Shown here: positions 21,497 to 33,032 of the stretch, piece by piece
Numbering within the stretch: the stretch's first letter is position 1
Layout of the letters: each line of letters starts with the position of its first letter
Assembly (NCBI GenBank): GCA_000729835.1
Contig: JFHB01000071.1
Coordinates: forward strand, 62,001-126,000
Reading direction: 5' to 3'
DNA: 64,000 nt
From: Atkinsonella hypoxylon
Lineage: Eukaryota; Ascomycota; Sordariomycetes; Hypocreales; Clavicipitaceae
Translations under genes and position numbers: made by a program
The notes under the pieces: generated by a model
What the model was told of the DNA's origin: nothing
What the model saw: only the letters and a program-made list of their open reading frames with translations
The model's database searches: none

Positions 21497-23315
21497 TGTT
21501 AGCTCGAGGCAGGGGCGCTCCGATATCGAATGGGATGCTGAAACGCCGGCGGGACGTATGTATATTTCCATAGGGAAGACCTCTGCAGCTTATCAATCGG
21601 TCGTGTCGACCGATATCGGCATATATAACATGATAGTGTGGCGGAACTAGACACTTTGAATTGTGATAGACAGGCTTCTGCAGCCAACAAGTGGTTTTCA
21701 ATAATAAGTTTCCACTTTATCACTCTTCCTGCCACCATTTTCTTTGGGTTCCCCTTGTGTTTTGTTGATGTTGGTGGCGAGTTTAATTGTCGAGAGATGG
21801 AGCAGTGCTCAATCTTCAGGCTGATATATGAAATTGCTTCGTTTTGGATCACTTCCTCATTGGTGGTTTAATGCATGCAGAGTGGTAAGCGCTATATCAC
21901 CGCGCATGGAGAAGCATGTCTTCTGTGCATGAAGACCTTGGGACGCAAGCTGACGCATTGGACGCAGTGATGTGCGGAGTGCTGTCCTTCTTTGGGTCTT
22001 CATGGTACGAACGAAAATATCCTCAGAGGGCTCCCATCATAGGGTTTAGGAAGGTCACTTCTCCGAGGGCGTCAGTCTAGCCGAACTACAAAGTTCTTCT
22101 GAGGTAGCTGACATTATTCAAAAATGGACTAGACATCTCGGCAGCGTCAATGCAATATTACCAGCGATGTCCCAATCGAACCGAAAGTGACGACGCGTTT
22201 TGAACGAAGTGGTCTCGTCCTCTGGGTGAAACTATCACGCCCATCACGCACAAACCACCAACGTGACGCCACGAGTTGCTAAATGCGTCACTCGTCTCAA
22301 CGCGTCGGCCACCCGAGGAACAATGCCCCGCATGCTACCTGTTAGCATGATCATGCCCCTGCGTGGCCCCTCGTTGCGAGCTTCGACCTCGAGACAAACC
22401 GAATTGGTTCACACCATAGACTGTCTGTAAAGAGCATGCGTGTTATGCATTTAGATGTGCTCGACGATGAATTGAGCACCTCGCAGCCTGGTCCATACCG
22501 AACAATGTCTTTGTTCTCGTATTTACGGCCGCGCCTGGTTGATGGCCATCGTATTTTGATCACGAAACCGCACTTACCAACGCAGATGTTGTGTACGAAC
22601 TGTGGTGTCAAGCCAAGATGCGTCACTGAAAATAGCCTTTCCGATCTTGTCGCCTCGCGTCAATTGTCTAAGTGGTCACACTAACGTATCGGTCGTTCCC
22701 CAGACTCGTGTTTCTTGGCGACCAGTCCGGCGCCGTCTTGACGAATTGGCCATATGGACGATATATCTCGTGGGCGTACTTTGTCCGTTTGGAAACAAGT
22801 CAATGCTGCCTCGGAAAAAGCCCACTCCTCACCCCGCCTTTGTTAGTTTCACATTCTTTCAAAGATGGAGATCTTCTATCAGCCCGTTAGCAGCGATTCA
22901 GCGCCGCTGGTATCTTGGCTCTCCACAAGGCTTCCGCTCGGCGCGACACCGGGGGCGCGATACCGGGGGCTGCGATGGCGACACCTCTTTGTCAGAGCCT
23001 GATGTTTCAAGGCCAGTCCCATGCAGGGTTCGTGGAGCAGCAGATGCTGTGGCGACGGAAAAGCATCCGCGAGAGCGGGAGGTCCGCCCTCCCGCTTGTG
23101 TGAAACGTACATTGACGAATCGGAGGGTTGGGGGGGTGGTTTTGTTGAATCGAACCTTGGGGGTATGCTCGCGGATTTGCTTTATCAGGCAGGTGTTAGC
23201 CCACGGATTTTGGCAATTACGATGGTTCTGCTGTGCTCTGTTCGCTAAAGTTGAATTATCGACGTCAAACATACGGTTTTTAAAATCATAAGCCTCTTTT
23301 GGTTTCTGTTCGTAT
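21497..23315. other. Long intergenic region
   Basis: No gene can be supported. A 229-codon plus frame (22602-23291) has no signal, domain or compatible splice partners and an Arg/Cys-rich, random-looking composition. A small local duplication (two near-copies of GCGACACCGGGGGC) lies at about 22940-22972. Confidence 0.4.
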
Positions 23316-24436
23316 GTGATATTGTCTAATATGTTGGTTGCCATATTCTTCGGCCTACTGTTTGCTTCAGTGCAGGTTGATGGTCATGTTGTTGCCGCTA
23401 GGACAAAAGGTGAAAGACAAGAAGCATCTACCATGACCGAGTCAACGCTCCGAAATGTGCTAGAAACAAGCCCGGAAGTGCGGAGCAGGCAGATCAATGG
23501 GATTGAGACATCATTTTCGCTTACTGCGAGACCATCGAGTACCAAGACTTTGGGTCAGAAACGGTCAGACGGGACAGGAACAGACTTGCCAGTTGGCGGC
23601 ATCTCAGATTTGGATGAATCCGCGGCGGAAATACAATCACCGGTCTCGAATGAGGTTGGACAAGCCATCTTAACTCGTTGTGTTGAGACAAGAGCTGACC
23701 ATCTGCAGAACCAACAACCTGGCTTGAAACCCCAAGGCGCATCGTTTCGGCCCTCGCCTAGTCCCTCAATTGTATTTGTCGAGGAGAAGAACAAGCTGTG
23801 GGATAGCATTGGGCTGGTGGCGGGCATCGTAGTGACAGTGGCTTCCTGTACCGCCTTGATTGGCGTCTTGTTCCACTGGCTGTCTTGTCAAAGATTGAGT
23901 CGCAGGCAAAGCATTTCATGCTCGGCCACCGCCAAGGCGGACCACCAACAATGTGCCCAGTCGACCCTGTCGAGTCCAAGCAAGCTGCTTGTGCCGGCAA
24001 CGCCTCCGCATGCGTGGCCGCTACCGCAATATCATGCTGTCCACGCATGTCGTGGATCCTCAGGCACGAACTCGCTGTGGAATACCTATCCCATCATCTC
24101 GCCAACCGACTCGCAGGATGAGTCTACAACTTTGCAGAGCTTGTGCGTGCCGACACCGAAATCTTTGACGTACTTGGGGTACCAGTAATGTACCTGGGCT
24201 GACCGTTTCGCAGTGAGCCCTCGCCGGCTGAGTCACTGGCTTCTCCTATCCAGCGGCCGTCTGCGTGTTATCTGTGGCAAAAACCCGTGGAGTTGCCAGC
24301 GACTTCCGAACTCAAGGGACCCTTGTTGCCAAGGTATGAGGAGATGCCGGGTCATCATGAGCTTCGACGCTTCTCGTGGGTGCAAGGTGAGGAGGCATCA
24401 TATCGACCGTCTGAAAAGGTACATCGACAGCAATAA
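23316..24436 (+). CDS. Single-pass plasma-membrane-type protein, unknown family
   Basis: Two exons, 23316-24142 and 24214-24436, with a 71-nt intron (GTGCGT donor, GCTGAC branch, CAG acceptor), 349 aa. Without the splice the frame stops at 24188; with it the frame continues 73 codons through a composition-matched tail (YLWQKPVELPATSELKG), which supports it. The architecture is a signal peptide (ILSNMLVAIFFGLLFASVQV), a Ser/Thr-rich ectodomain of about 150 residues, one transmembrane helix (IGLVAGIVVTVASCTALIGV) and a cytoplasmic tail rich in Ser, Pro and Cys. This is the topology of fungal WSC/Mid2-like wall sensors, but no WSC domain is present and I do not recognise the family. Expression is unproven. 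Confidence 0.6.
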
Positions 24437-24828
24437 AACACAATTCTGCTTAAAGATTTCCCTGTGATTAGTGTCGCATTGAGTGATTGTCCCATATCTC
24501 TTGAAAGTGAATGGCGCACAGCAAGCGCAAGTCCAGTTTCCATGTGCAGTTCCAAAAAAATATAATCAGCTTCACGACAGCCACAGTGAACACTGAAATA
24601 ATGCTCAAACAAATAATTGTTTCGAAAAAAAAAAAGTGTAGAAAGTCGTGAATTTTCATGGGATCAAGGTCTATGCTGCTGGCCGTCATGTAACCTGCCA
24701 AATCCACCCATGCGCAGCCGATTCCCACGCCGTTACAAAGACCGAAGAACCATCGCACAACCAGACCAGAACTTTTCCGAAATCCGTAAGACGTCATCAC
24801 CGTACAAGCTCCTGAGCTAAAAAATCGC
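24437..24828. other. Spacer between convergent genes
   Basis: The 3' sides of the membrane-protein gene (+) and RPP2 (-). An A run lies at 24626-24635. No gene is seen. Confidence 0.5.
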
Positions 24829-25238
24829 TTAGTCGAAGAGACCGAAGCCCATATCCTCATCAGACTCCTCCTTCTCCTCTTCCTTCTTCTCCTCAGCGGG
24901 AGTATCAGCGGCGGCACCTCCAGCGGCGGCAGCGGTACCACTAGCGGCACCACCGGCACCACCAGAGGGAACAGAAGCGAGTTTCTCCGAACCAGCAGCG
25001 ATCAGCTGTTCGACACGCAGTTAGTTTTCCAAGATTTACTCTCTCCCCGCGAGAAATGACAGCATGGGATTGCACATACCTCGGAAATATCTTTGTCCTC
25101 GAGTTCCGAAAGCAGCTGTTTCAAGCGACCGTCATCGCCTTCAATGCCGACGGCAGAGAGGAGCTGCTTGATGTCCTTTGCGGAGGGGGAGGAGTTGCCT
25201 CCGATTTGGAGGAGGAGATAAGCTGCGAGGTGCTTCAT
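24829..25238 (-). CDS. RPP2: 60S acidic ribosomal protein P2
   Basis: P2 forms the ribosomal stalk with P1 and P0 and recruits translation factors. Exons are 25080-25238 and 24829-25005 with a 74-nt intron, 111 aa, the normal size. The N-terminal helix bundle begins MKHLAAYLLLQIGGNSSPSA (P2 type rather than P1), then DIKQLLSAVGIEGDDGRLKQ. An Ala/Gly hinge follows, then a Lys/Glu run and the universal stalk tail EESDEDMGFGLFD. Upstream, a branch-like CTAAC and CAG acceptor lie 5 bases before the ATG, and a GTAAGT donor occurs at 25444. This suggests a 5'UTR intron of about 201 nt (25244-25444), common in fungal ribosomal protein genes; that part is inference. Confidence 0.95.
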
Positions 25239-26919
25239 TGTGTCTGTTTCAAAGAAAGCGTTCGGTTAGGTCATGGTCTCTTTGTAGAGTTGGCAGGTGT
25301 TTTCTCTCTTTTCCCCCGAAAAATCGTGTGTATCAAGGCACTACCGATTTGCGTCGACGCCGAGCTTATACGCCAGCAAAAGTTGCATGCTTTCGCAATC
25401 TCCCTGCTCGCAATACCAAGGGCAATCAGGGTATGTCAACTTACAGTAGGTGTGATGCAAAGAAACACGAGAAATCAATCAATTTAACCGCAAGTTGGGC
25501 GGAGACTGAAGCCTTCGAGTTCTGGTAAAGTGTGCTTGGGGTTGAACGAGTAGAAACAGTTAGCGGAGCCACAATTCGAGAGGTATGTCAATTTTGCAAT
25601 TCTTGTGGGCGAGCGAAAACGTGATTAGCGAGCGGCGTCTTAGGGTGTGGAGGTTCCACTGAAGTGGATAATTGAGCTAGGTCGCCAGCAGATGCCAGGC
25701 ACGTGACTATCACGGGAATTGTGTGGCTGAGAATGATGTGGTGTCTGAAGAGCCTTGACATCGAACAATTGTGTTCATACAACCATTAGGAGCTCTGATA
25801 TTGTCTGATAATTACATAGGTTGTTTCCGACGTGTGGCATTATGTGCAATGTGAGATGGCCGTCGGAGTACTTATCATAGTGGATCACGTGGTGCATCCC
25901 TCAGGATGACATCTCCTGCGAGTGTATTAGTTATACAACTCGTCTGGCCTGATTCGGCTCCCCGTTGGTTGAGGCTGTTGCAGAAGGATTTGAGACAAAG
26001 GTATTGGCCGAGTGTATTGTGGCCAAAGGCTACGAAAGCGCCTGCGTTTGCAGCTCAAACATACAGGCAAAGGAGACCTGGGAATGAAGGCTAGGATCAA
26101 AGGCTGCCAAGACAATGCCTTTGGCTTCCAGTTCCTTCTATCATAGCTGATGTAAGGGTCGCATTGGGCGCTTCACAAGCGCACTTACTCAGCGACGCGA
26201 TCATATCAATCTCTACACTGCGAGCACCAGTGACCGATTGAATCAACATAAGATCGTGGATCAAACGGAAGAGTACAAGGCTCTCATTCCACTCGGAGAT
26301 CACAAAAGAGGTGGAAGCGCAGAAATCTGCAGGAAACAGTTCCTAAGTATTGCGAGATGCGTTCAGGGAACCAGAGAACAGCCCCTATTCGAAGATATCG
26401 CCACATGACCTTCCTTTATCCTTGACTAAATATACGATGCGTCACGTGCCATCCATTCTTGGCGACTTGTGGCGCACGCTTTTCTGATTCGGCTTCCAAG
26501 TTCGGTCTACGTGCATAGCTTATCGACCAATATAACCTTGGCTTATCTGCTGCTCCTCCCTTGGTCAGGCTGGTTGGCTATAAATTGCGGCTGCGCTCTC
26601 TGCTCTTTCTCTTTGAGTTTGATTGTCTTGCGCTTGGCATCTCGAATCTGTTGACCACCTTGGTCTCCACATACGTTTGTTGCATCGGCATCCGATCCAC
26701 ACATTCAGACGAAAAAGATCAGACTCAATCGTCCTCCAGCCTTTCCATGCCTCGCTTTCCCTAAATAGATTCGCTGGCTTGCCGCGGGAGAGCCAGCAAG
26801 AAGGAGGATACCTGATAACTGGTTGCAGACCACGACTCAAGCCCCGGCCGGGTGTCAACACTTTAGATTGAGTCATATCGCCAGTGTTATTCTTGCCTGA
26901 TTTAGACAAGGCAGCCACG
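25239..26919. other. Intergenic; possible gene relic on the minus strand
   Basis: Includes the inferred RPP2 leader intron (25244-25444). At about 25900-26340 the minus strand has 40-60-codon open pieces (for example WNESLVLFRLIHDLMLIQSV and ELEAKGIVLAAFDPSLHSQV) in frames that do not join with GT-AG splices. They may be a decayed gene of unknown family. The rest shows nothing. Confidence 0.35.
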
Positions 26920-28078
26920 ATGCCGGTTTGTCATGGACCTATCTCATCCGGCTAGAGAATTTGAAACGAGTATGACTGACTCCTTTGACCTTCAGATCGG
27001 TGACTTGCTGGCGCAAATTAGCGGCGGCAAAGGGGATTCCGAGTCTGCACCTGCCCTCAAGAGAACGAGCTCTATCCCGGCCAAACGAAGGCCAGACGAC
27101 GAGCTGCGCAGGGGTGACTATAAATCACCGCGCACTGCCCAGACGCCGAAGCTTGGTTCAGACAAATCGATGGCCCCTCATAGCCAGTACATGGGTAGTG
27201 CTCGACCGGCCAGCACGTCAGGTAGCAAGTCGGCAAGCTCGACGCCCAAGGTCTCGAAATCAGCACTGCCCCGCCAGCCATCACGCGCACCTGCTGCAGC
27301 GGCACCACCTCGGGGGCCGCCGAAGAAAGGGTCCTTCGCCGAAATCCTAGCCCGTGGTCAGAGAGCACAGGCTGTGATGGGACAAGTGGGGAAGATCCAG
27401 CACAAGAAGGTCGAGAAGGGCGCGGTAAAAAAGCCTCAAGATGAACCACAACCTGTCTCAACCTCAGCAGCAAAAGGACGAGCTGCGGGGGGGTACGTCG
27501 GAACCGCAAAGCCCGGACAACGTCCGGCCCAGCGCAATGGCTCGAATGGTGCGCACAAGAAGCCGGCCAAAGATCCTCAACCAGGAACGAGCACTCGGCC
27601 CGTTGCAGCCAGCCGCGGCAAAGGCAAAGCAGTAGCTGCTGAAGAGGAAGCAGAAGCAGCTAAGAAGCTCAGGAAAGCAGCCCAAGCCACGACTGGTTAC
27701 ACGGGAACGGCCAGACCGAAACCAGGCAATCCAGCTCGGAAGAAGGATGTACCACGTGGCGGGGCACTACTCAACGTGCCACGACACACCTCGTCAAAGT
27801 CTTCGCGCTACGAGGATGACTACGATGAGGAACTAGACGACTTTATCGAGTATGACGATGACGAAGAAGACATCGACGGTCCAAGATACGGCTACGCTTC
27901 GGACGGCTCGTCCGACATGGAGGCTGGCTTGGAAGACATAGACCATGAAGAACGCCGCGCAGAATACATCGGCCGTCAAGAAGATCTTGAAGAAGAACGT
28001 CGGGAAAAGTCCCTCAAGGCCGCGAAGGAGGAAAGGAAGCGCAGGGCTCTAGAGGAGATGCGCGCCAGAAGACGCTAA
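26920..28078 (+). CDS. SPT2: SPT2-type chromatin protein
   Basis: Spt2 is a histone H3-H4 binding chromatin factor acting during transcription elongation. The proposed first exon is only ATGCCG (26920-26925), then a 70-nt intron (GTTTGT donor, ACTGAC branch, CAG acceptor), then exon 26996-28078, 362 aa. It begins MPIGDLLAQISGG, which fits the family better than the longer unspliced start MTDSFDLQ at 26969. The middle is long, basic and disordered with repeated GYVGTAKPGQ/GYTGTARPKPG blocks. The C-terminal SPT2 domain has acidic YDEELDDFIEYDDDEEDID followed by the Arg/Glu-rich helix EDLEEERREKSLKAAKEER and the end MRARRR. The domain assignment is strong; the tiny exon is the less certain part. 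Confidence 0.82.
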
Positions 28079-28618
28079 AAGTACTTTATTATCCGCTGAT
28101 GCCTTGCACTACACTATATCATTATCCCGTGAATATTTCGCGCCGGAGGGATCAGCAAAAGCGTGTTGGCCACGGAAGTAACGAACTTGGCGTTTTATGT
28201 CTCATCTTTCTTTTGTGCAAGATGTCCATAAGTAATCTTGTCCGGGGGAGGGGGGGGGAGGTGTTTGGATCATTAGCGACGGAGTTTTGATCTTACTCTT
28301 TTTCACATTCCATGTTAAGCATATGTTTATGAGCGAGTGGAGAGGACATCGCAGTGGACGATCCTAGACAGAGGGGGGCTCTATTGGATAGATTTCAGAA
28401 TGTCGACTGTGCATGTGCTCTTCACGTCTTCTTAAGTCACTGCCTGTTGTGACACTATACGAATGCTCTTCATAATGCGCAGTTATATCTTAGTTATTGA
28501 TACATTGAAAGCCATTTATGCAGGAGTTACAGACCTTGACGCTAGTAGATGAAATTTGAATCAGCAAGGCAAGCTATTACAGTAGTGGTTACACTATGCA
28601 GCACACTGAATATACACG
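28079..28618. other. Spacer between convergent genes
   Basis: The 3' regions of SPT2 (+) and the NUFIP1-like gene (-). A G run lies at 28246-28260. No gene is seen. Confidence 0.5.
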
Positions 28619-30552
28619 TCAAGGCAAGCCGTCCGTCTTGGACTTGTCGCCATTTGAACCCCCGTAGGGTTCCAACAACCACCCTTCATAAGGCTTGGCC
28701 TCCTCATTGCTGTTAACATCAGCCGAGGAGTCAACCGAAGGGTCAGAATTGTCGAGAGTTGCGTCGCTCGGTTCTTCTTTTGGAGGCGGCGCGGGAAGGG
28801 AAGCCGGAGCGGCTGGTAGCAGGGCTGATCCAGACGGTGTGGGCGCTGGCTTCAGTATGTCCTGGTCTGGGCCCTCATCCTGGCCCGCCTCGTTGTCCTC
28901 TTGCGTGCCATTCTCTGATTTCATGAGTCCCTTTTCTCGAATGTACTGAATTGACTGAAGGACTGTGAGATCCTCTTGCTCCTTGTCATTCAGAATCAAA
29001 CGCTGCTGAATAGTCAAGCGACCGTTGTTGGCCTCACGTTCTTTGATCGCTGCTTCTCTAACCTCAGGATCGTGAACGAAGCGGCACTTGCCCTTCTTGC
29101 CGCAGGTACCACCGGTTGAATAATACTTGCAATGACGTGACACATCGGCTTTTTTAGCCAAGAGAGCAACCGGCGCTGCAGGCTTTGCGCGAGATGACAT
29201 GACTTCTGGCTTCTCATCGCCCGATGAAACCCCTGCTGGATCTCTCATTTCATCTCCTTCATCTCCCTGTTCTCGCTTTCGCTTGATGGAGAATTCAACC
29301 TTGGCGAGCTGTTTCCTGAGCCTGTCGGCCTGTTTCTCAAGATCGGCAGTCTTATCTGCCGCTTTTTGGGTCACCTGAGCCGCCTTCTTGGCATCAACCC
29401 GTGCCTTGGTAGGATAGTTCTTACGTCGCTCTGCTAAGAACGCCGCAACATCACTAATTCTATTGTTGAATGTCAGATATGATCTCATTGAAGAATGTTG
29501 AGACGCGTGAAACTTGGGACTTACTGCAGTGTGTCTGCTCCTATGAGCTCAGTGAGAGCTTTCTCCTCGCCTTCATCGTCCTCAGATTCCGACTCTACAC
29601 CCGGTGTCAGACCGAGAGTATTGACCTTGCGTTTTTTCTTTTTCCCCAAGGATGGGGTCTCAGGCTTAGATTTGTTCTCGTTGTGATTGGATTTATTATG
29701 ATTGTTTTGACGGGTTTTCCCGTGGTGATTATTATTGTTATTGTGATGTCCACCTCGACCACGAGCGCCGTCTCTATGTCCGCCACCTCGACCGCGTCGT
29801 GAATGTTGGCCTAGACGGTTATCATGACGTGCCGTTGAAGACGGTGGCGGAGGTCTCGTGTATGGAAATGAGGGAAGGGGATAATGAACAGCCCGGGGAT
29901 CACTCGCGTAAGGCTGGCCATATGGTGCTGCAGATGGTAGAGGCTCAGGATCATGTCCATGTCGGCCTGGCCCTCCAGATTGAGGTGGTTTATGGCCGCC
30001 GCGATCTCCATTGCCTCCTCTACCCCGATTGGTAGTGTAATGTGACGGTTGGGGGGGCCCATGAAGAGGCCAGTGGGGTGGATTCGCAGCCGGATGGCCT
30101 TGGAAGGACTGTCCAAAGGACTGCGATGAGCCATACGACAGTGGTTGCGAGTGCTGGCTGTGTGAAGGAAACGGTGGAGGGGCATAGTTTGGATGATAGT
30201 TAGCAGAAGAAATCGGTGCAGGGGCATGAGGATGCGCAGTATGCGCAGCGTGACCACTATGGTCGGTCCCCCATGGAGTTGGATGAGGCGGATAAGTGCC
30301 TAATGGAGCGGGTGTAGCTCCATACGAGGCCTGATGTGTCGGATATGCTGGCTGGCTGGCGTACTCATAATGGGCTGCGAGAGGAGCATGATAGTCGCGA
30401 GGACGGGGATACTGAGCACCACGACCTCGAGAGCTTTGTGATACTCCGTGACCCCCTCGACTTTGCCCTTGATGGGAATATGAAGCGATCGGATGTCCGT
30501 AGCCGGAGCTCGAAGGTGGTGGTGGAGGAGGGCCGTAACCGTAGCTAGACAT
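28619..30552 (-). CDS. NUFIP1-like CCCH zinc-finger protein (Rsa1-type snoRNP assembly factor)
   Basis: Exons 29525-30552 and 28619-29459 with a 65-nt intron give 622 aa. The first about 300 residues are a disordered Gly/Pro/His/Tyr-rich region (start MSSYGYGPPPPPPSSSGYG) with RGRGG boxes and an Asn/His run. A nuclear-type basic patch GKKKKRKVN precedes the conserved NUFIP1 block spanning the splice, ISDVAAFLAERRKNYPTKAR. A coiled coil (DLEKQADRLRKQLAKVEF) follows, then a CCCH finger: CKYYSTGGTC, CGKKGKC and CRFVH give C-x8-C-x5-C-x3-H spacing. By family, NUFIP1/Rsa1 scaffolds box C/D snoRNP assembly with the R2TP chaperone. The NUFIP1 block is the key evidence. Confidence 0.85.
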
Positions 30553-31202
30553 GGCTTCTTCGACTGGGCGCTGCAGCTTTGCGGCGCTTTCGACAGAACA
30601 CTTGTCTGTTTCCCAACGACCCTCAATAGGCTAACGAGCGCAGATACGACAGCAAATCTGTCGCAAAGAAAGTCAATTCCGTCGCGATATTTGACGATAC
30701 CGCTTGGCGTACACAAATGGCGGCGAGCTGTAATGCAAGTTCGGATTTGAGTCAACAGACGCAGACAACAGCGCAATAAAGAACGCGGATGAAGCACAAC
30801 AATAGGAACATTGGAGCGTGACGAGACGTCCTTAGACCGGCTAGTTTCAACACGGTCACGACCTTGACCCCGTGTCTGAGCTTGTATGTAAATGTGTCGG
30901 CAGGGACCATGACGAAGAATTAGTAGCGGGCGGGGCTGCCAAGTGGGTCTTTGTTGAAAAATGGGCAGGTGGTGGAACACAACAGGCCTGAACTGCCACG
31001 GCAGAATCGGAGCTTAACTAATTTTTGAACCCCGGCTCAGCCATGCACTGATTGGTTGAAGAGCAGCAGCAAGCCAACAACGGCATCAAGTACAGACTTC
31101 AAGAAATGGCTGTTCGAAAGAGATAGCGTCGCATTGATCTTCCATCTGGCCATTATTCCTTTGTCTCTGGTTCCTTCGTACCCAACCCATGTGATCCTGA
31201 CA
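30553..31202. other. Divergent promoter region, NUFIP1-like / RPC25
   Basis: 650 bp between two genes for RNA-production machinery (snoRNP assembly and RNA polymerase III). No further gene is supported. Confidence 0.5.
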
Positions 31203-31978
31203 ATGTTCATCTTGGTGAGTGAATGCCCCGTGGCACGTCACATTGACCCAACATCTGATCAAAGAATCTCTTTCAGACAAAAATTGCAGACCTGGTCCAA
31301 ATTGCGCCAGAGGACTTCTCCAAGCACAGTATAGCCGCCATAGAAGACAACATAAATGCAAAATACGCCAACAAGGTTTGTAATGCACCGTTCTGTGATC
31401 TTATATCCTAAAACTCACAGTGGCACAGGTCATTCAAAAGATCGGACTTTGCATATGCTTATATGATGTGCTCTGGTCATCAGAAGGCTTGATAGGCCAT
31501 GGCACTGGTCTTGTGAACGTGAACGGTAAGCGATACGGAAGTGGGTGACTAGAGGTCGTGATTTAGGTTAAAAGAAAAAAGAAAAAGAAAGCTAACGCGA
31601 TCAGTCGAATTCCGGATGATAGTGTTTCGTCCCTTCAAAGGCGAGGTCATGCTGGGCAGAATACGAAGTTCTACGCCCGCAGGTATTAATCTGAGGACAG
31701 ACTTCTTTGATGATATTTTTATTCCATATGAGGAACTGCCCCAAGGTGCAGAATATAACCACAGCGAACAACTGTGGATTTGGAATCTCGATGGAGATAG
31801 GTTGTTTTATGATAATCACGAAATGGTGCGCTTTCAAGTTATTGACGAGGAATGGCATGATCAAACTCCTGTTGGACCGTCGCAAGGCGAGGACACGCCT
31901 GCCAAGACTCCTTACAAGGTGAAAGGGAGCATGGCACGTGAGGGGCTAGGAGTTTGTCTGTGGTGGGACGGCGCTTGA
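31203..31978 (+). CDS. RPC25: DNA-directed RNA polymerase III subunit RPC25 (RPC8)
   Basis: Rpc25 pairs with Rpc17 to form the Pol III stalk, the counterpart of Rpb7-Rpb4, and is needed for initiation at tRNA and 5S genes. Four exons: 31203-31214, 31277-31375, 31429-31525 and 31605-31978 (introns 62, 53 and 79 nt), 193 aa. The first exon encodes only MFIL; joined to TKIADLVQIAPEDF it gives the family N-terminus. Further blocks are KVIQKIGLCICLYDV, GLVNVNVEFRMIVFRPFKGE, then VMLGRIRSSTPAGINLRTDF in the S1-like OB fold, and the end GLGVCLWWDGA. All donors and acceptors are GT-AG with matching phases. Length is slightly below the yeast protein. Confidence 0.94.
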
Positions 31979-32070
31979 TTGACGGATGGGGAGCATTGGA
32001 TTAAGGCCAGACATGGTCGGCATAGAACATTGTACAAAAGTTCTCTTATTCAGCATCTCTTAGCATGAAT

Positions 32071-33032
32071 CTACGACTTGATACCCTCAAGGAAGCGCTC
32101 CTCAACATCGTCTAGGACGGAGTAGTGTTCGATAACGGCCAAGTTCTCAGCCTCCGCCTTGAACTGTTTGTCAGGATCCTGGCCTGGGCCACCCATCGGG
32201 TTCATAGGCATCTGCTGGGCAGCCATTTGCTGGGCCATCTGGCTGGCAGCTGGAGAGGAGTTAGCATGGGAGGTGTGACCATGTATTCGTGTGTTTCTTT
32301 TTCATTTATGCACATACCGTTGTCACTACCAAGAAGAAAGACATAAACGAACTGCAGACCAAAGATGCAAAGAAAGTACCAACTGATACTAGACATCCAT
32401 CGTGGATCCATGTCCTTGGTCTGAACACCCGTCTGCAACATGCTCTTGAACTTGATGGTGATGGGAAAAGGCAGTTTCACTATAAGCACGTTAGCATGCA
32501 GCAAAACTCAAGCAATATGTAGCTGAAATGGGCATACTTATAACATAGCCGCTGAAAAAGGCATTAATCCAGCTCATAATCAACGTGTTGGGAATGATCA
32601 TGGCCATATTGTTCTTCATCATGCCCATCATGCCCTCCATTTGGCTTGGATCGCTCAGAGGATTGGCCGGGGGTTGGCCCTTGCGACTCGGGTCCTTCAG
32701 AAACGCACCCGACTCATAGCCGGCACAGAGATATTCTCGTCGGTCCTCGAAAGCCTTCTGTGAAAGCACATGATGGTTGGTTCGAAGGGCGACACCACGA
32801 CCGAGCGCGCGCTGCTCGCGCATGCCTTTTGCATCGAGCTTCTTGGGCGCCGTGGCCATGAGGACGGATGCATAGTGACGAAGGACACCAGTGAGAATCA
32901 TGACAACGGTGATGGGTATCAGGATCCAGTAGCTATGATACTTGTTAGCATAGGCAGTGCTCACTACGTCGGTGGTCGCACGTACAACAACTGGGGATCC
33001 CTGTGAAGGGTCTGGACGGGTAATTGGGCCAT
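32071..33032 (-). CDS. EMC3: ER membrane protein complex subunit 3
   Basis: EMC3 is the Oxa1/YidC-family insertase core of the EMC, which inserts tail-anchored and multipass proteins in the ER. Exons are 32986-33032, 32538-32932, 32318-32479 and 32071-32249 (introns 53, 58 and 68 nt), 260 aa, the family length. Splices restore HRDPQLFYWILIPITVVMI and SGYVIMKLPFPITIKFKSML. Three membrane segments are seen: near residues 16-36, around PNTLIMSWINAFFSGYVI, and SWYFLCIFGLQFVYVFLLG. The cytosolic loop has the Met-rich stretch MEGMMGMMKNNM typical of the insertase hydrophilic vestibule. The C-terminus is QMAQQMAAQQMPMNPMGG then acidic. It is divergent from SPC2, another ER translocation gene. Confidence 0.95.

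Noticed and set aside
22900..23290. Possible tRNA from a GGTTCGATTC-like B box on the minus strand
   Set aside because: No TpsiC stem pairing and no matching A box at the right distance.
22602..23291. 229-codon plus frame
   Set aside because: Arg/Cys-rich random-looking translation without domain, signal or conserved pattern; region otherwise noncoding.
25930..26050. Possible acyltransferase fragment (a GHNTLGQ string on the minus strand)
   Set aside because: Resembles the GHSxGE motif only loosely, has an extra residue, and no neighbouring acyltransferase blocks are found.
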